A stretch of DNA of 64,000 nucleotides from Achromobacter arsenitoxydans SY8 (GTDB lineage Bacteria; Pseudomonadota; Gammaproteobacteria; Burkholderiales; Burkholderiaceae_B), in the NCBI RefSeq assembly GCF_000236785.1, contig NZ_AGUF01000052.1, positions 62,001 to 126,000 of the forward strand. The letters are read 5' to 3'. Of this stretch, positions 44,444-54,248 are shown piece by piece; the stretch's first letter is position 1, and every line of letters begins with the position of its first letter. Made by a program: the position numbers and the translations under genes. The notes under the pieces were generated by a model, which worked only from the letters and a program-made list of their open reading frames with translations, was not told the origin of the DNA and searched no databases.

Positions 44444-47134
44444 CTACACCTCAAGTCCGTACATTTTGGCTCGACGCGTAAACGCTTCCTTAGCGCCTTC
44501 AAGGATAGCGCATGCGGCATCCCTGGTTTCAGGGCTGTCGATAGAGCCGCGTGAAACAATCTCTGCGTGATCGTTGTTAGCCTTCATCACGATGATCTGT
44601 TCAGCGTCACCCAGGACAGCAACATTGGCGTTGTGTGTGACGATAATGACCTGGCGCCGCTCCTTAGCCCGGCGCAGCACGGGAACCAGCGTTGAGTAGA
44701 TGAACTCACCATCAAGGTTGTCTTCGGGCTGATCAATGATGAGCGGCTTGTCGCTGTTCGCGGAGAGCATCAGCGCGAGCAGGATGGATTGCTGTTGGCC
44801 AAGGGAAAGTTTCGAGAATTCCCTGCGGACAGTTCGCCGGCCGCCAGCGCCATCTTCAACTTGCTTGCTGACTTGGAGCCTTGGGACGTCGTACAGGGCA
44901 ACTCGCTCGAGCCCAAAGCGCACTGCTTGAGCCGACAAGCGCTCCAGCACCCCTCCCGCCTCCTCGACATCGAACGCTTGTGTGCCGTCCTTAGTCTTCA
45001 GGGCGGTCAGCGGGCCGATGTCATTGTTCTGGATCGCTTCCAACAAGCTCGGAACCGTCAAATCCTCGACAAGATAACCTGCCCGAACCTGCTGATTGGT
45101 GCGCCACCCCATTGCAGAAATGATCTGTTCCGAAGCCTCCGGAGAATAGGCGTTGCGCACGTATTTTAAGCTGACCTGAAGATCAGACAAGGCCTCTCTC
45201 AAGGTAGTCGAAGCTAGGCGCCCAAATGACTCACGCAGCATGGCGATGCGGTCACGGGCACTGCTACGTCGGGCCAGAGCGGCCTGCCGCTTGCGACGTG
45301 CCTCCGTCAAGTTGACCCTCCATGCCTCCAGGTTTTTAAGCGTCGCCTTGTGGTTGGCCTCGTCGTTTGCCAGCTTTGTGATGTACGACATGTCGAACGT
45401 GATCCGCAGCGCCTCGAGTTCCCTTTTTTTAGTGTCGATCCTGCTCTGAGCTTCGCTGTCTTTTGCCTTCCATGCCGCCGTCTGACCGGTGACGGCTGTC
45501 TCCAAAGTCGATGCGCCGGCTGCAATCTTTTGCTTTGCGTCAACCACAAGCGACTTAAAGACATCGACCTCGGTCACGATCGCCTCAAATTCTCTGCGAC
45601 CCAGGGTCAGCGAGGTCGGGTCAGCGAGCTTGGTGATCTCATCAGCCGCGGTGGCCTGAGTTGTAATGTCGGCGCTGTTTTTGAGCTGTTTGAGTTTTGC
45701 GACAATCTGGGTCCGAAGCGCACGCTCGGTCGCGAGGTGCCGCTGCAACTCAATCAGCGCTTTGACCTCTGGCTTTTGCATCGCCGCAAGAGCGTTCTGT
45801 GTCGTCTGCAATTGCCGCTGGTACTGAGGGATCAGCGCGACTTGCTGCTCGGCCTTCTCGATGGCGGTCTGCAACTCCAGTAGTTCATCCCGCGCTCCCG
45901 CCTCTTCGTCCAGGAGCGCTCCGAAATCAATAAACTTGTCGAGATAATTGAGCAGCGCGAGTGGGTTCTTTTGAGCCTCGATACTGATACGCGCAGCGTC
46001 TCCTTGTCCGAAACAGTCGATGTCAAAGCAACAAGGGCCGCCGTCTGCGTCGTCGAGATTCTCAAGTGACTGATCTTTATGTCGAGCCAGGAGGTGACGC
46101 TGCCCAGACTTGTCCTGCCAGATGAAATGGACCACGTCTGGCCAAACCTCCGAGTCGACGACTTTGCCGGACTCCTCGTCGATGCCTAATAAACAGCGAA
46201 CACCCTCGAAAGTGGTTGACTTGCCGGTCCCACGGCCACCGATGATACAGTTCAGGTTTCGACTGAACTGAATTACTTGTTTGTCGAGGAACCCACCCTC
46301 CATGGCGATGCCAACAACATGGGGCAATGCTTGTGGGATGAGGTCTTCGATACGAACACGGGCGTCCGCATCTTCAAGCGCGATTTTCAGTGCCGCAAAG
46401 CTGGGTTTGTCCATTTTGTAGCGGGTGATGCGCTTGTCGTTGGAAGCATTGTGGCCAAGCGCATTCAGAGCGTGGGAGTCCGAGTTCATGACCCTAGCGA
46501 GGTATTGTCTCGAACCAAGGCCAAGACGCTCGATTCTTCTCTGCCCCATCTGAACTCGTTCCGCCTGGCCGTCAGCTGGCGAGTAGTGGATATCCGATGT
46601 AGCACGCTTTAGTTCAATCCCCACCAAGGCGGGATGGCAAATGACATCCACTTTATGTGGTGATCCGCCGGGATTGTCATGCTCGAACCCTGAAGCCACA
46701 TCGACGTGGGCAAGGATGCCGAAGCCCCCCTGGACATTCACTGCGGCTAGGCACTCAAGAATTGACTGTTGGCATCGAGATGTCGGCAAGCCCACATCTA
46801 CGATGTCGAGACCGGCGAAGAACTTCACCAATCTAGGGTAGTCGGGGAGATAGCAAAGAAGGTGACCCTGAGCCGTGGAGAGTTCCACGCCAGGGATAAC
46901 AATCACATCGCTCCTTTGCCCGATCTCGATGGCCTGCGCGACGTTGGAGATGTCGTTGTGATCCGCGATTGCTATGAGAGAGATGCTCTCGTTGATTGCA
47001 GTGGCCACGATGTTCTCGGCGGTCATCGTGGCATCCTTCACATCGTGCGATCCGCCGTAGGAATGAATGTGCAGATCAGCGCGGTAGAACATCGCACCGG
47101 CCGACTGAGCATAGATGTCATCGGATACAGACAT
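44444..47134 (-). CDS. TrlF-like PHP-domain/SMC-type ATPase
   Basis: An 896-residue protein. Residues ~15-120 are a PHP metal-dependent phosphoesterase domain (YRADLHIHSYGG, AIADHND, VIPGVELST, later VMNSDSHALNALGHN). An ABC/SMC-type ATPase follows: Walker A GGRGTGKST near residue 305, a long charged coiled-coil region, the signature KLSLGQQQSILLAL and Walker B PLIIDQPEDNLDG near the C terminus with a switch THN. The architecture fits the TrlF family, linked to nucleic-acid surveillance. It has no obvious arsenic role; a phage-defence role is an inference. Confidence 0.85.
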   Translation of the reverse strand: MSVSDDIYAQSAGAMFYRADLHIHSYGGSHDVKDATMTAENIVATAINESISLIAIADHNDISNVAQAIEIGQRSDVIVIPGVELSTAQGHLLCYLPDYPRLVKFFAGLDIVDVGLPTSRCQQSILECLAAVNVQGGFGILAHVDVASGFEHDNPGGSPHKVDVICHPALVGIELKRATSDIHYSPADGQAERVQMGQRRIERLGLGSRQYLARVMNSDSHALNALGHNASNDKRITRYKMDKPSFAALKIALEDADARVRIEDLIPQALPHVVGIAMEGGFLDKQVIQFSRNLNCIIGGRGTGKSTTFEGVRCLLGIDEESGKVVDSEVWPDVVHFIWQDKSGQRHLLARHKDQSLENLDDADGGPCCFDIDCFGQGDAARISIEAQKNPLALLNYLDKFIDFGALLDEEAGARDELLELQTAIEKAEQQVALIPQYQRQLQTTQNALAAMQKPEVKALIELQRHLATERALRTQIVAKLKQLKNSADITTQATAADEITKLADPTSLTLGRREFEAIVTEVDVFKSLVVDAKQKIAAGASTLETAVTGQTAAWKAKDSEAQSRIDTKKRELEALRITFDMSYITKLANDEANHKATLKNLEAWRVNLTEARRKRQAALARRSSARDRIAMLRESFGRLASTTLREALSDLQVSLKYVRNAYSPEASEQIISAMGWRTNQQVRAGYLVEDLTVPSLLEAIQNNDIGPLTALKTKDGTQAFDVEEAGGVLERLSAQAVRFGLERVALYDVPRLQVSKQVEDGAGGRRTVRREFSKLSLGQQQSILLALMLSANSDKPLIIDQPEDNLDGEFIYSTLVPVLRRAKERRQVIIVTHNANVAVLGDAEQIIVMKANNDHAEIVSRGSIDSPETRDAACAILEGAKEAFTRRAKMYGLEV

Positions 47135-47999
<865 letters not shown>

Positions 48000-48416
48000 T
48001 CAGGGCAGAATCAACACCGCGACATCTGCGCGCGTGAGGAAGTCTTTCCAGGGGAGTCCGAGCACGGCATTTCTGATGCCGCCCGAGTGCGACTTTCCCG
48101 CAACGATCAGATCGGCATCGATTTCTCGGCCATAACCCAAAAGCGCTTCAATTGGGTCACCCGCGAGAACCTCTAAGCGCGGATCCAGCCCTCGCTGCCG
48201 TGCCAAAGACATGATCACGCCCCATTCATCGGCAATCTGTCTTCGCACGTCTTCCACAAACTCATCTTCCGATGCACACAAGAGCTCATCCAGCTTCGGC
48301 CGCAGAGCGAGAAAGGTCAGCGCCGAATGGTTGGCCGCAGCCAAATCCAACAGCCCAAGCAACGAGGAATGGCTCAGATGCTCCGGATCGAAATCAACCA
48401 ATATGCGTGTAAACAT
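48000..48416 (-). CDS. Universal stress protein (UspA family)
   Basis: A 138-residue cytoplasmic protein. It begins MFTRILVDFDPEHLSHSSLLGLLDLAAANHS, a typical Usp beta-alpha start, and ends with the nucleotide-loop region DLIVAGKSHSGGIRNAVLG followed by ADVAVLILP. Glycine spacing G-x2-G-x9-G-type is roughly kept. ATG 48416 with AGGA upstream was preferred to an in-frame start at 48497. Usp genes are common companions of arsenite oxidase and ars clusters, with an unproved stress role. Confidence 0.82.
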   Translation of the reverse strand: MFTRILVDFDPEHLSHSSLLGLLDLAAANHSALTFLALRPKLDELLCASEDEFVEDVRRQIADEWGVIMSLARQRGLDPRLEVLAGDPIEALLGYGREIDADLIVAGKSHSGGIRNAVLGLPWKDFLTRADVAVLILP

Positions 48417-48608
48417 GGCGTCCGTCCTGAAGCCCAAGCCGCACCCTTGGTCTCGGTGGTCAGACTCGCCGATCAACCGAGCCTCAATGTTCGCCAACGG
48501 ACTTCCGCTGTACCAATCAAATAGTTCGATATGTCCAGGTATATGGAATTAATTTCCATCCGTCAAGGCCAATACGTATTCGACCGCCGAGCCGGCAGGC
48601 CGAAGTCT

Positions 48609-49361
48609 CTACTGGGCTTGCTCCTCATGCACCATCGCTTCGCGGCCGAGGCGCGCGATCTCTTCAGCCATGCCTTTGCGCTCGCTATACCGGTCCGTAA
48701 GATAGTCGCTTCGATCTCGCACCAGCAAGGTGAACTTGTAGAGCTCTTCCATGACGTCGACCACCCGGTCGTAGTACGGCGATGGCTTCATGCGGCCGGC
48801 TTCATCAAACTCCTGGAAGGCTTTGGCCACCGACGACTGATTCGGAATGGTCACCATCCGCATCCAGCGCCCCAGCACGCGTAGTGCGTTCACGGCGTTG
48901 AAAGACTGGGAACCACCCGAAACCTGCATCACTGCCAAGGTGCGGCCTTGTGTGGGACGTACGCTACCGGTTTCCAGTGGCAGCCAATCGATCTGGCTCT
49001 TGAAGACCCCCGTGATCGTGCCGTGCCGCTCGGGGCTACACCAAACCTGGCCTTCGGACCACATCGACAGTGCTCTGAGTTCGGCCACCTTGGGATGGTC
49101 CGCGGGAACGCTGTCCGGCAAAGGCAAACCACTAGGATCGAAAATCCGCGTCTCCGCACCAAGTCGCGTCAAGATTCGGGCGGCTTCTTCGGTCAGAAGG
49201 CGGCTGTATGAGCGTTCGCGCAGAGAACCGTACAACAGCAGGATACGGGGCGGATGCGTCGTGCCTACAGCCAGCGACAGCTTGTCGTGCGTGGGCAAAT
49301 CCAGCAATGTTTCGTCCATGCTGGGGAGATTGAGATCGGAAGGGGAAGAATACGTCGTCAT
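48609..49361 (-). CDS. arsH: ArsH, copy 2
   Basis: A 250-residue FMN-dependent organoarsenical-processing enzyme. It shares [38 protein letters not shown] and [15 protein letters not shown] with the copy at 23342-24064, with near-identical central parts and divergent ends. It ends ars operon 2, following the MFS gene by about ten bases. Having two ArsH proteins suggests selection for coping with methylated or aromatic arsenicals, or acquisition of a complete second operon. Confidence 0.93.
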   Translation of the reverse strand: MTTYSSPSDLNLPSMDETLLDLPTHDKLSLAVGTTHPPRILLLYGSLRERSYSRLLTEEAARILTRLGAETRIFDPSGLPLPDSVPADHPKVAELRALSMWSEGQVWCSPERHGTITGVFKSQIDWLPLETGSVRPTQGRTLAVMQVSGGSQSFNAVNALRVLGRWMRMVTIPNQSSVAKAFQEFDEAGRMKPSPYYDRVVDVMEELYKFTLLVRDRSDYLTDRYSERKGMAEEIARLGREAMVHEEQAQ

Positions 49362-49371
49362 TGCAAAACAC

Positions 49372-50628
49372 TCACTCGGGCAAAAATTGTAATTTCGGGC
49401 GGCTGAGCCACGCTGCCAGCCAGAAGCTGGCCGCCAGTAGGACAGCCACTACAAGGATGGCGACTAGGACGCCATCGTAGGAAGAGCCAATCGTCCAAAG
49501 CGCTGCCGCACCCACGGGCGCCGCGGCGCGCGCGAATGTCATTGGCACAGTCAAAAGTCCGTTGATCGCTCCATAGGCATCTCGGCTCAGCATTTCCGGC
49601 ACGACCATGCCCCGCACGATCGTGAATATGCCGTTGGCGCCACCGTAGACCACACAGATGGTCGCAACCACAAAGAAATCCGCATGTAGGTAGGCGAGGG
49701 CACCAAAGGCCATCGGGAATACGGACACCACGGCCGTACCCACTGTCCGCATCGAGGCGCGGGCCGCAAATAGGCTTATCACGATCCGGCCCACCACCTG
49801 TGCCGGTCCAATCAACGCGATAGCCTGAACCACAGCGGCGGTGTCGATGCCACGTTCGCGTAGCAAGGGGTACATGTGGAACGTAAAGGCGGAGAACATT
49901 GCCGCGTATGCCGTCAGCGACAGCAGCAGCGCCCAAAAGACGGGTCGTCGCAATGCTTCCTGAACGGCCAGGCGATTTCTAGTGCGCTGCTCAACAGGAT
50001 TAGCAGTACCGACAGGCCTGGCATCTCGACCTGGTTGGATGAACAACAGGTAGGCCCCCGTGCAAATGATGGTGTTAACCGCCGCAAGTACCATCAGCGC
50101 CTCGCGCCAGCCCCAATGACTTAATAGCCATTGCACCAGTGGAATGAAGACTGTGCTTGCAAATCCTCCCCACAGTGTCAGTGCGGTGATGCCTGCCCGG
50201 GAATGGCTGGGACCGACTCGACGTGCGACTACGGCGAACGCCGGCTCATAAAGGGTCGCTGCCTGCAGCGCACCTATTCCTGCTACCAGCACATAGAAGG
50301 CAGCCAAGGACGTCACTTGAGACCAAAGCATCAACAATGCGCCAGCGAGCAGTGACGATAGCCCCATCACCCAACGGCCGTACCCACGGTCGACCGCAAC
50401 GCCGACTGGATATGCCGCCAGCGCAGCGAGGACTAGCCCTAGCGTGGCAGCACCATAAAGGTCAGGCTTGCTCCAGCCGAGCTCCTGGCCCATCGCCTCG
50501 GCAATCAATGGAAAGCTGTAGTACAGCGATCCCCAGGAGCAGATCTGCCCAATGCCTAACGCGGTGATCAATCCGTGCGCTTTCTCGGCGGGAGCGGCGG
50601 CTGCGGCGACTGTCGAAGCGACTGGCAT
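49372..50628 (-). CDS. MFS transporter of ars operon 2
   Basis: A 418-residue twelve-helix major-facilitator protein. It starts in a helix ([23 protein letters not shown]) and has the A-motif-like [12 protein letters not shown]. It is a distant relative of the transporter in ars operon 1, and both share the short GALG/ALGIxQ start and loop pattern. It lies three bases after arsC and before arsH. As no GAPDH gene accompanies it, an ArsJ function is not supported; export of a trivalent or methylated arsenical is inferred. Confidence 0.82.
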   Translation of the reverse strand: MPVASTVAAAAAPAEKAHGLITALGIGQICSWGSLYYSFPLIAEAMGQELGWSKPDLYGAATLGLVLAALAAYPVGVAVDRGYGRWVMGLSSLLAGALLMLWSQVTSLAAFYVLVAGIGALQAATLYEPAFAVVARRVGPSHSRAGITALTLWGGFASTVFIPLVQWLLSHWGWREALMVLAAVNTIICTGAYLLFIQPGRDARPVGTANPVEQRTRNRLAVQEALRRPVFWALLLSLTAYAAMFSAFTFHMYPLLRERGIDTAAVVQAIALIGPAQVVGRIVISLFAARASMRTVGTAVVSVFPMAFGALAYLHADFFVVATICVVYGGANGIFTIVRGMVVPEMLSRDAYGAINGLLTVPMTFARAAAPVGAAALWTIGSSYDGVLVAILVVAVLLAASFWLAAWLSRPKLQFLPE

Positions 50629-50631
50629 GGC

Positions 50632-51057
50632 TCAGCGCACGCGCTTTCCGCTTTCGTCGATGACAACTTCACCATCTTCTTTGGTGAACGGGCCGCGCTG
50701 AGGAGCTTCCAGAATATCCAGCACTACCTCGGACGGTCGGCACAGGCGCACACCAGCGGGCGTCCCGACAAACGGGCGATTGATCAAGATCGGGTGTGCC
50801 AGCATGGCGTCAATTAACTGATCATCGCTCAGGGATTCGTTGTCCAATCCCAGCTCCAGGTACGGCGTACCCTTCTGCCGAATCGCCTCCCGCACGGTCA
50901 GGCCGGCCCGAGCAATAAGATCGACCAGCGTCGCGCGATCGGGCGGCGCCTGCAGATACTCGATGACTTGGGGCTCAATCCCCGCGTTGCGAATCAGCGC
51001 AAGCGTGTTTCGGGAGGTGCCACATTGAGGGTTGTGGAAGATAGTGACAGTGTTCAT
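50632..51057 (-). CDS. arsC: Glutaredoxin-type arsenate reductase ArsC, copy 2
   Basis: A 141-residue ArsC. The catalytic cysteine lies in HNPQCGTSRN and arginines lie in INRPFVG and VRLCRPSE. It matches the copy at 24057-24479 over its whole length, with the same SEVVLDIL and FTKEDGE ends. ATG 51057 gives the standard start MNTVTIFHN; ATG 51063 is two codons earlier. It follows arsO by about eight bases. Confidence 0.94.
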   Translation of the reverse strand: MNTVTIFHNPQCGTSRNTLALIRNAGIEPQVIEYLQAPPDRATLVDLIARAGLTVREAIRQKGTPYLELGLDNESLSDDQLIDAMLAHPILINRPFVGTPAGVRLCRPSEVVLDILEAPQRGPFTKEDGEVVIDESGKRVR

Positions 51058-51065
51058 ATGCATGA

Positions 51066-52151
51066 TTAAGAGGTGAGGGAAGAAGCGTTTTCGACGAATG
51101 CAGCTACTTCCGCCGCGGTAGATTTGGCGGTGCGCATGATGCCGATGAGCGTGGCTGAGGCAAATCCGGTCCACTCGCCGTAACCAACGAGCCACAAGCC
51201 CGGGACATTTACGGATTGGGTGCCGGAGACCTGAACCTTGCCGTCAGCCTCTACGACGCCCAGCGTGGCCAGATGACCTAACGCAGGCCGGAAACCGGTG
51301 CACCACACGACGGCATCCACGGGCGACTCTGTTCCGTCCGGCCAGACGACGCCATTGCGGGTAAAGCGGGAGAAAGGGCGCACGGAATGAAGTACCCCAC
51401 GGTCGCGAGCCGCGCGTACTGGCGGCACCATGACGACATCGCCGAATCCGCCGGGCAAATCTTCGGGCGGACTGCCCGCCTGGATCGCCTGCCAACGTGC
51501 CGTCGCTCTTTCAAAAAGCACCCGTCCATCAACGTCATCCGGCAGAAATAACGGCTCGGCGGGCGTGACCCAGGTAGTCTGGGCGACTTCGGATAGCTCG
51601 GCGAGAATCTGTGCTCCAGAATTGCCCCCGCCGACAACCAGCACGCGCTTGCCGGTATATGGCGCAGGCGAGCGATAGTGCGCAGAATGCACCTGCTCTC
51701 CCTGGAAGATGTCATGGCCTTCGTACGAAGGGATGAATGGCGCGCTCCACGTGCCTGTGGCGCTAACCACGGCCGTCGCTCGCCAATCGCCCTGGTTCGT
51801 CTTGATGACGAACCCGAAATCCGCCTGCTGTACCGCCTCGACGAGGACGGGCCGCTCAACACGAAAACCGTAGCGCCGTTCGTACTGTGAGAGATAGTCG
51901 ACAACCTGATCGCGCGTGGGATAGCCCTGCGTCGGCGGCATTGGCCAACCGGGTAGCGAGCTCCACTGCGCAGGCGAAAAGAGGTGCAGCGAGTCCCACC
52001 CGTGACGCCAAGCAGCGCCTGGTCCGGTCTCGGCATCCAGAAGCACAACATTCTCGGCGGTGCGTTTGAGGAAATAGGCCAGAGCCAACGCGCTTTGGCC
52101 AGCCCCCACGATGACGACATCTGCCCAGCGGTCCTGAGAGGAAACGTCCAT
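51066..52151 (-). CDS. arsO: ArsO-type flavin monooxygenase
   Basis: A 361-residue FAD- and NADPH-dependent protein. FAD motif: [23 protein letters not shown](P) motif: [19 protein letters not shown]; then [14 protein letters not shown] and [18 protein letters not shown]. Members of this kind recur in ars operons under the name ArsO; the reaction is not firmly established, though an oxidative role on arsenicals is supposed. Its ATG overlaps the arsR stop (TGATG), so it is translationally coupled. It occupies the place that acr3 has in ars operon 1. Confidence 0.87.
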   Translation of the reverse strand: MDVSSQDRWADVVIVGAGQSALALAYFLKRTAENVVLLDAETGPGAAWRHGWDSLHLFSPAQWSSLPGWPMPPTQGYPTRDQVVDYLSQYERRYGFRVERPVLVEAVQQADFGFVIKTNQGDWRATAVVSATGTWSAPFIPSYEGHDIFQGEQVHSAHYRSPAPYTGKRVLVVGGGNSGAQILAELSEVAQTTWVTPAEPLFLPDDVDGRVLFERATARWQAIQAGSPPEDLPGGFGDVVMVPPVRAARDRGVLHSVRPFSRFTRNGVVWPDGTESPVDAVVWCTGFRPALGHLATLGVVEADGKVQVSGTQSVNVPGLWLVGYGEWTGFASATLIGIMRTAKSTAAEVAAFVENASSLTS

Positions 52152-52474
52152 CAGGCGTCCTCGGTGGCGTCTGAGGGGGACGGCGCTGACACGCCGCTGC
52201 AGCACTCCGCGGTAAGGTAATTCACCAAGTTGTCCATCAATTCGATGTTTGCTCGGTAGCGCATGAATCGGCCTTCCTGCTCAACGGTGAGCAGTTGCGC
52301 CTGTGTCAGGGCCTTAAGGTGAAATGAAAGGTTGGTGGGCGGAATGGCCAGTTCTGTAGCGATCTGCCCGGCAACGCACCCATGAGGGGCCGCTCGGACG
52401 AGCAGGCGAAAAATGTCCAGCCGCACGCCCGAGGCTAAGGATTCAAAAATGGTGACAGCGGAATCTTTGTTCAT
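52151..52474 (-). CDS. arsR: ArsR repressor of ars operon 2
   Basis: A 107-residue ArsR/SmtB repressor, close to the one at 26862-27188. The recognition segment is [33 protein letters not shown]. After the last helix it has [10 protein letters not shown], the paired cysteines, but no third cysteine in the remaining tail, unlike the operon 1 protein. A two-cysteine site may still bind arsenite. It should repress arsO-arsC-MFS-arsH by binding the dyad seven bases upstream of its ATG. Confidence 0.92.
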   Translation of the reverse strand: MNKDSAVTIFESLASGVRLDIFRLLVRAAPHGCVAGQIATELAIPPTNLSFHLKALTQAQLLTVEQEGRFMRYRANIELMDNLVNYLTAECCSGVSAPSPSDATEDA

Positions 52475-52481
52475 CGATCAA

Positions 52482-52503
52482 TACTACAACAACTGTTGAA
52501 CTA
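52482..52503. promoter_or_regulatory. ArsR operator of ars operon 2
   Basis: On the minus strand TAGTTCAA-N6-TTGTAGTA. The left arm is identical to that of the operon 1 operator at 27196-27217, the right arm differs by one base, and the distance to the start codon (seven bases) is the same. Confidence 0.75.
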
Positions 52504-52522
52504 TTGAAATACCTCATCTGGA

Positions 52523-52547
52523 CTGTCATTCAATTGTCATATGACAA
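52523..52547 (+). promoter_or_regulatory. Pho box overlapping a palindrome, before arsR
   Basis: CTGTCATTCAATTGTCAT (52523-52540) matches the PhoB consensus pair CTGTCAT-N4-CTGTCAT at 13 of 14 positions. Its second half merges into the perfect 14-base palindrome TTGTCATATGACAA (52534-52547), a possible operator for the ArsR encoded just downstream. The -10 element is not obvious. Confidence 0.65.
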
Positions 52548-52585
52548 GAAGAACATGTCTGGAATTTACGACAGATGGAAATGAG

Positions 52586-53008
52586 ATGGAGCACATCAAT
52601 CCCCCTGCAGCGCGCCCTCAGGCCGTCGTACGCGCGCTCGCCCCGGCAAGACCTTCACACACCACAGCGTTTGAAGCCGTCTCGACCTTCACGGCGCTCA
52701 GCCATTCGACACGACTAGGTATCTTCAGGATGCTGATTCGCCAGGAACCGCGTGGCATGGATGCGGGGGAAATTGCAATGGTGGTAGGAGGGCCGCGTAG
52801 TACGGTGTCGCAACATTTGGCGGGGCTTGCGAAAGCCGGGCTGATCGTCGGCAATAGAACCGGCGACTGTGTTCGCTATAGGGCGCGGCTGGGCGGAATC
52901 TATGGCCTATTGGAGTTCATCTTAGAGGACTGCTGCGCAACGGAACCCTGCGGCTGCTTGCCGGATGATGCGGAGAACTTTTGGAGTGTCGGCGCGTCGG
53001 CTCGGTAG
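52586..53008 (+). CDS. ArsR-family regulator preceding pstSCAB
   Basis: A 140-residue ArsR-type regulator with an extended N terminus, paralogous to the one at 33237-33692. The recognition segment is VGGPRSTVSQHLAGLAKAGLIVGNRTGDCVRYRA; the C terminus has LEDCCATEPCGCLPDDAE, a cysteine-rich candidate metal site. ATG 52586 has GGA upstream; a longer in-frame start at 52541 would begin inside the Pho-box/palindrome. About 120 bases separate it from pstS, so it may regulate or be cotranscribed with the phosphate transporter. Confidence 0.85.
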   Translation: MEHINPPAARPQAVVRALAPARPSHTTAFEAVSTFTALSHSTRLGIFRMLIRQEPRGMDAGEIAMVVGGPRSTVSQHLAGLAKAGLIVGNRTGDCVRYRARLGGIYGLLEFILEDCCATEPCGCLPDDAENFWSVGASAR

Positions 53009-53017
53009 CAATAGTCC

Positions 53018-53047
53018 CTGTCATAAGCCGTTAACACTTTTTATTCA
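53018..53047 (+). promoter_or_regulatory. Pho-box-like promoter of pstS
   Basis: CTGTCATAAGCCGTTAAC matches the PhoB site fully in its first half (CTGTCATAA, as in E. coli pstS) and at four of seven positions in its second half. TATTCA at 53042-53047 could be the -10. It lies about 100 bases before the pstS ATG. Confidence 0.55.
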
Positions 53048-53131
53048 TCATTTCCATACATCACGACATATCGAATAGTTGTGACGCTGGGGCCAATGGG
53101 GCCTTCAACGTACCTACACAGGAGAACAAGC

Positions 53132-54154
53132 ATGTTTGTACAGGCCAAAAGATACGCCGCCGGATTGGGCATTTTCATCGCACTCGGCATGGGTGCAGCT
53201 CAGGCCGCGGATATCACAGGTGCGGGATCCACGTTCGTCTACCCAATCCTGTCGAAATGGTCCGACACTTACAACACCAAAACGGGCAACAAGATCAACT
53301 ATCAATCGATCGGCTCAGGCGGAGGGATCGCTCAGATCAAGGCTGGAACCGTTGACTTCGGCGCCTCGGACAAGCCGTTGCCTCCAAAAGAGCTCGACGA
53401 GGCTGGATTGGGTCAATTTCCTGTTGTTATCGGCGGCGTAGTCCCCGTGATCAATATCGCCGGCGTCGAGCCGGGCAAGCTGCGATTCACGGGTCCACTG
53501 CTTGCCGATATCTACCTGGGAAAGATCCAAAAATGGAACGACAAGGCCATTGCTGACCTGAATCCGGAAGTTAAGCTCCCCGACGCAAAGATCACGGTGG
53601 TGCACCGTTCCGACGGCTCAGGAACTACCTTCAACTGGGTCAATTACCTATCCAAGATCAGCCCCGAGTGGCAAAGCAAAGTGGGGGAGGGCACCTCTGT
53701 GCAATGGCCGGTGGGCGTCGGGGGTAAAGGCAATGAAGGCGTCGCTGCGTATGTCAAACAAATCAAGAACTCCATTGGCTACGTCGAACTTGCGTATGCG
53801 CTGCAGAACAAGATGTCCTATGCCGCGGTGAAAAATTCGGAAGGCAATTTTGTCGCGCCCAGCGACAAGACATTCCAGTCGGCTGCCGCTCACGCCGACT
53901 GGAAGAATGCGCAGGACTTCCACCTGGTGATCACTAACGCACCCGGTGCTGACGCTTGGCCTATCTCGGCGACTGTGTTCGTCATGATGTACAAGCAGCC
54001 CAAAGATGCGGGCCGCACAGCGGCAACGCTCGATTTCTTCAAATGGGCTCTGGAAAATGGCCAGCATGAAGCCGAGGCGTTGGACTATGTCCCGCTGCCG
54101 AAGGAGCTTGTTGCTCAGATCGAAAGCTATTGGGCCGCACAAATCAAGCGCTAA
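53132..54154 (+). CDS. pstS: PstS phosphate-binding protein
   Basis: A 340-residue periplasmic protein that binds phosphate for the Pst importer. Signal peptide: AAGLGIFIALGMGAAQAA. Phosphate-site motifs are GAGSTFVYPILSKW, IGSGGGIAQIKAGTVDFGASDKPL and VHRSDGSGTTFNWVNYLS. ATG 53132 has GGAGAA upstream. A second Pst system inside an arsenic island is a recurring arrangement, thought to supply phosphate under arsenate competition; some such PstS proteins discriminate strongly against arsenate, which cannot be judged here. Confidence 0.95.
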   Translation: MFVQAKRYAAGLGIFIALGMGAAQAADITGAGSTFVYPILSKWSDTYNTKTGNKINYQSIGSGGGIAQIKAGTVDFGASDKPLPPKELDEAGLGQFPVVIGGVVPVINIAGVEPGKLRFTGPLLADIYLGKIQKWNDKAIADLNPEVKLPDAKITVVHRSDGSGTTFNWVNYLSKISPEWQSKVGEGTSVQWPVGVGGKGNEGVAAYVKQIKNSIGYVELAYALQNKMSYAAVKNSEGNFVAPSDKTFQSAAAHADWKNAQDFHLVITNAPGADAWPISATVFVMMYKQPKDAGRTAATLDFFKWALENGQHEAEALDYVPLPKELVAQIESYWAAQIKR

Positions 54155-54159
54155 ACCGA

Positions 54160-54219
54160 GGTCGACGATCTCCGCCAGGCGCCGCACACCATCGGCATGA
54201 CGTGGCGGGATCGTCGACC
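54160..54219 (+). terminator. Large stem-loop between pstS and pstC
   Basis: Left arm 54160-54177 (GGTCGACGATCTCCGCCA) and right arm 54203-54219 (TGGCGGGATCGTCGACC) pair over 17 bases with a single bulge and a 25-base loop. It lies just after the pstS stop. It is likely to cause partial termination or to protect the upstream mRNA, giving PstS in excess over the membrane subunits. Confidence 0.7.
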
Positions 54220-54248
54220 AACTGGCCGCTTTTAAAAGGCTGATGTAA

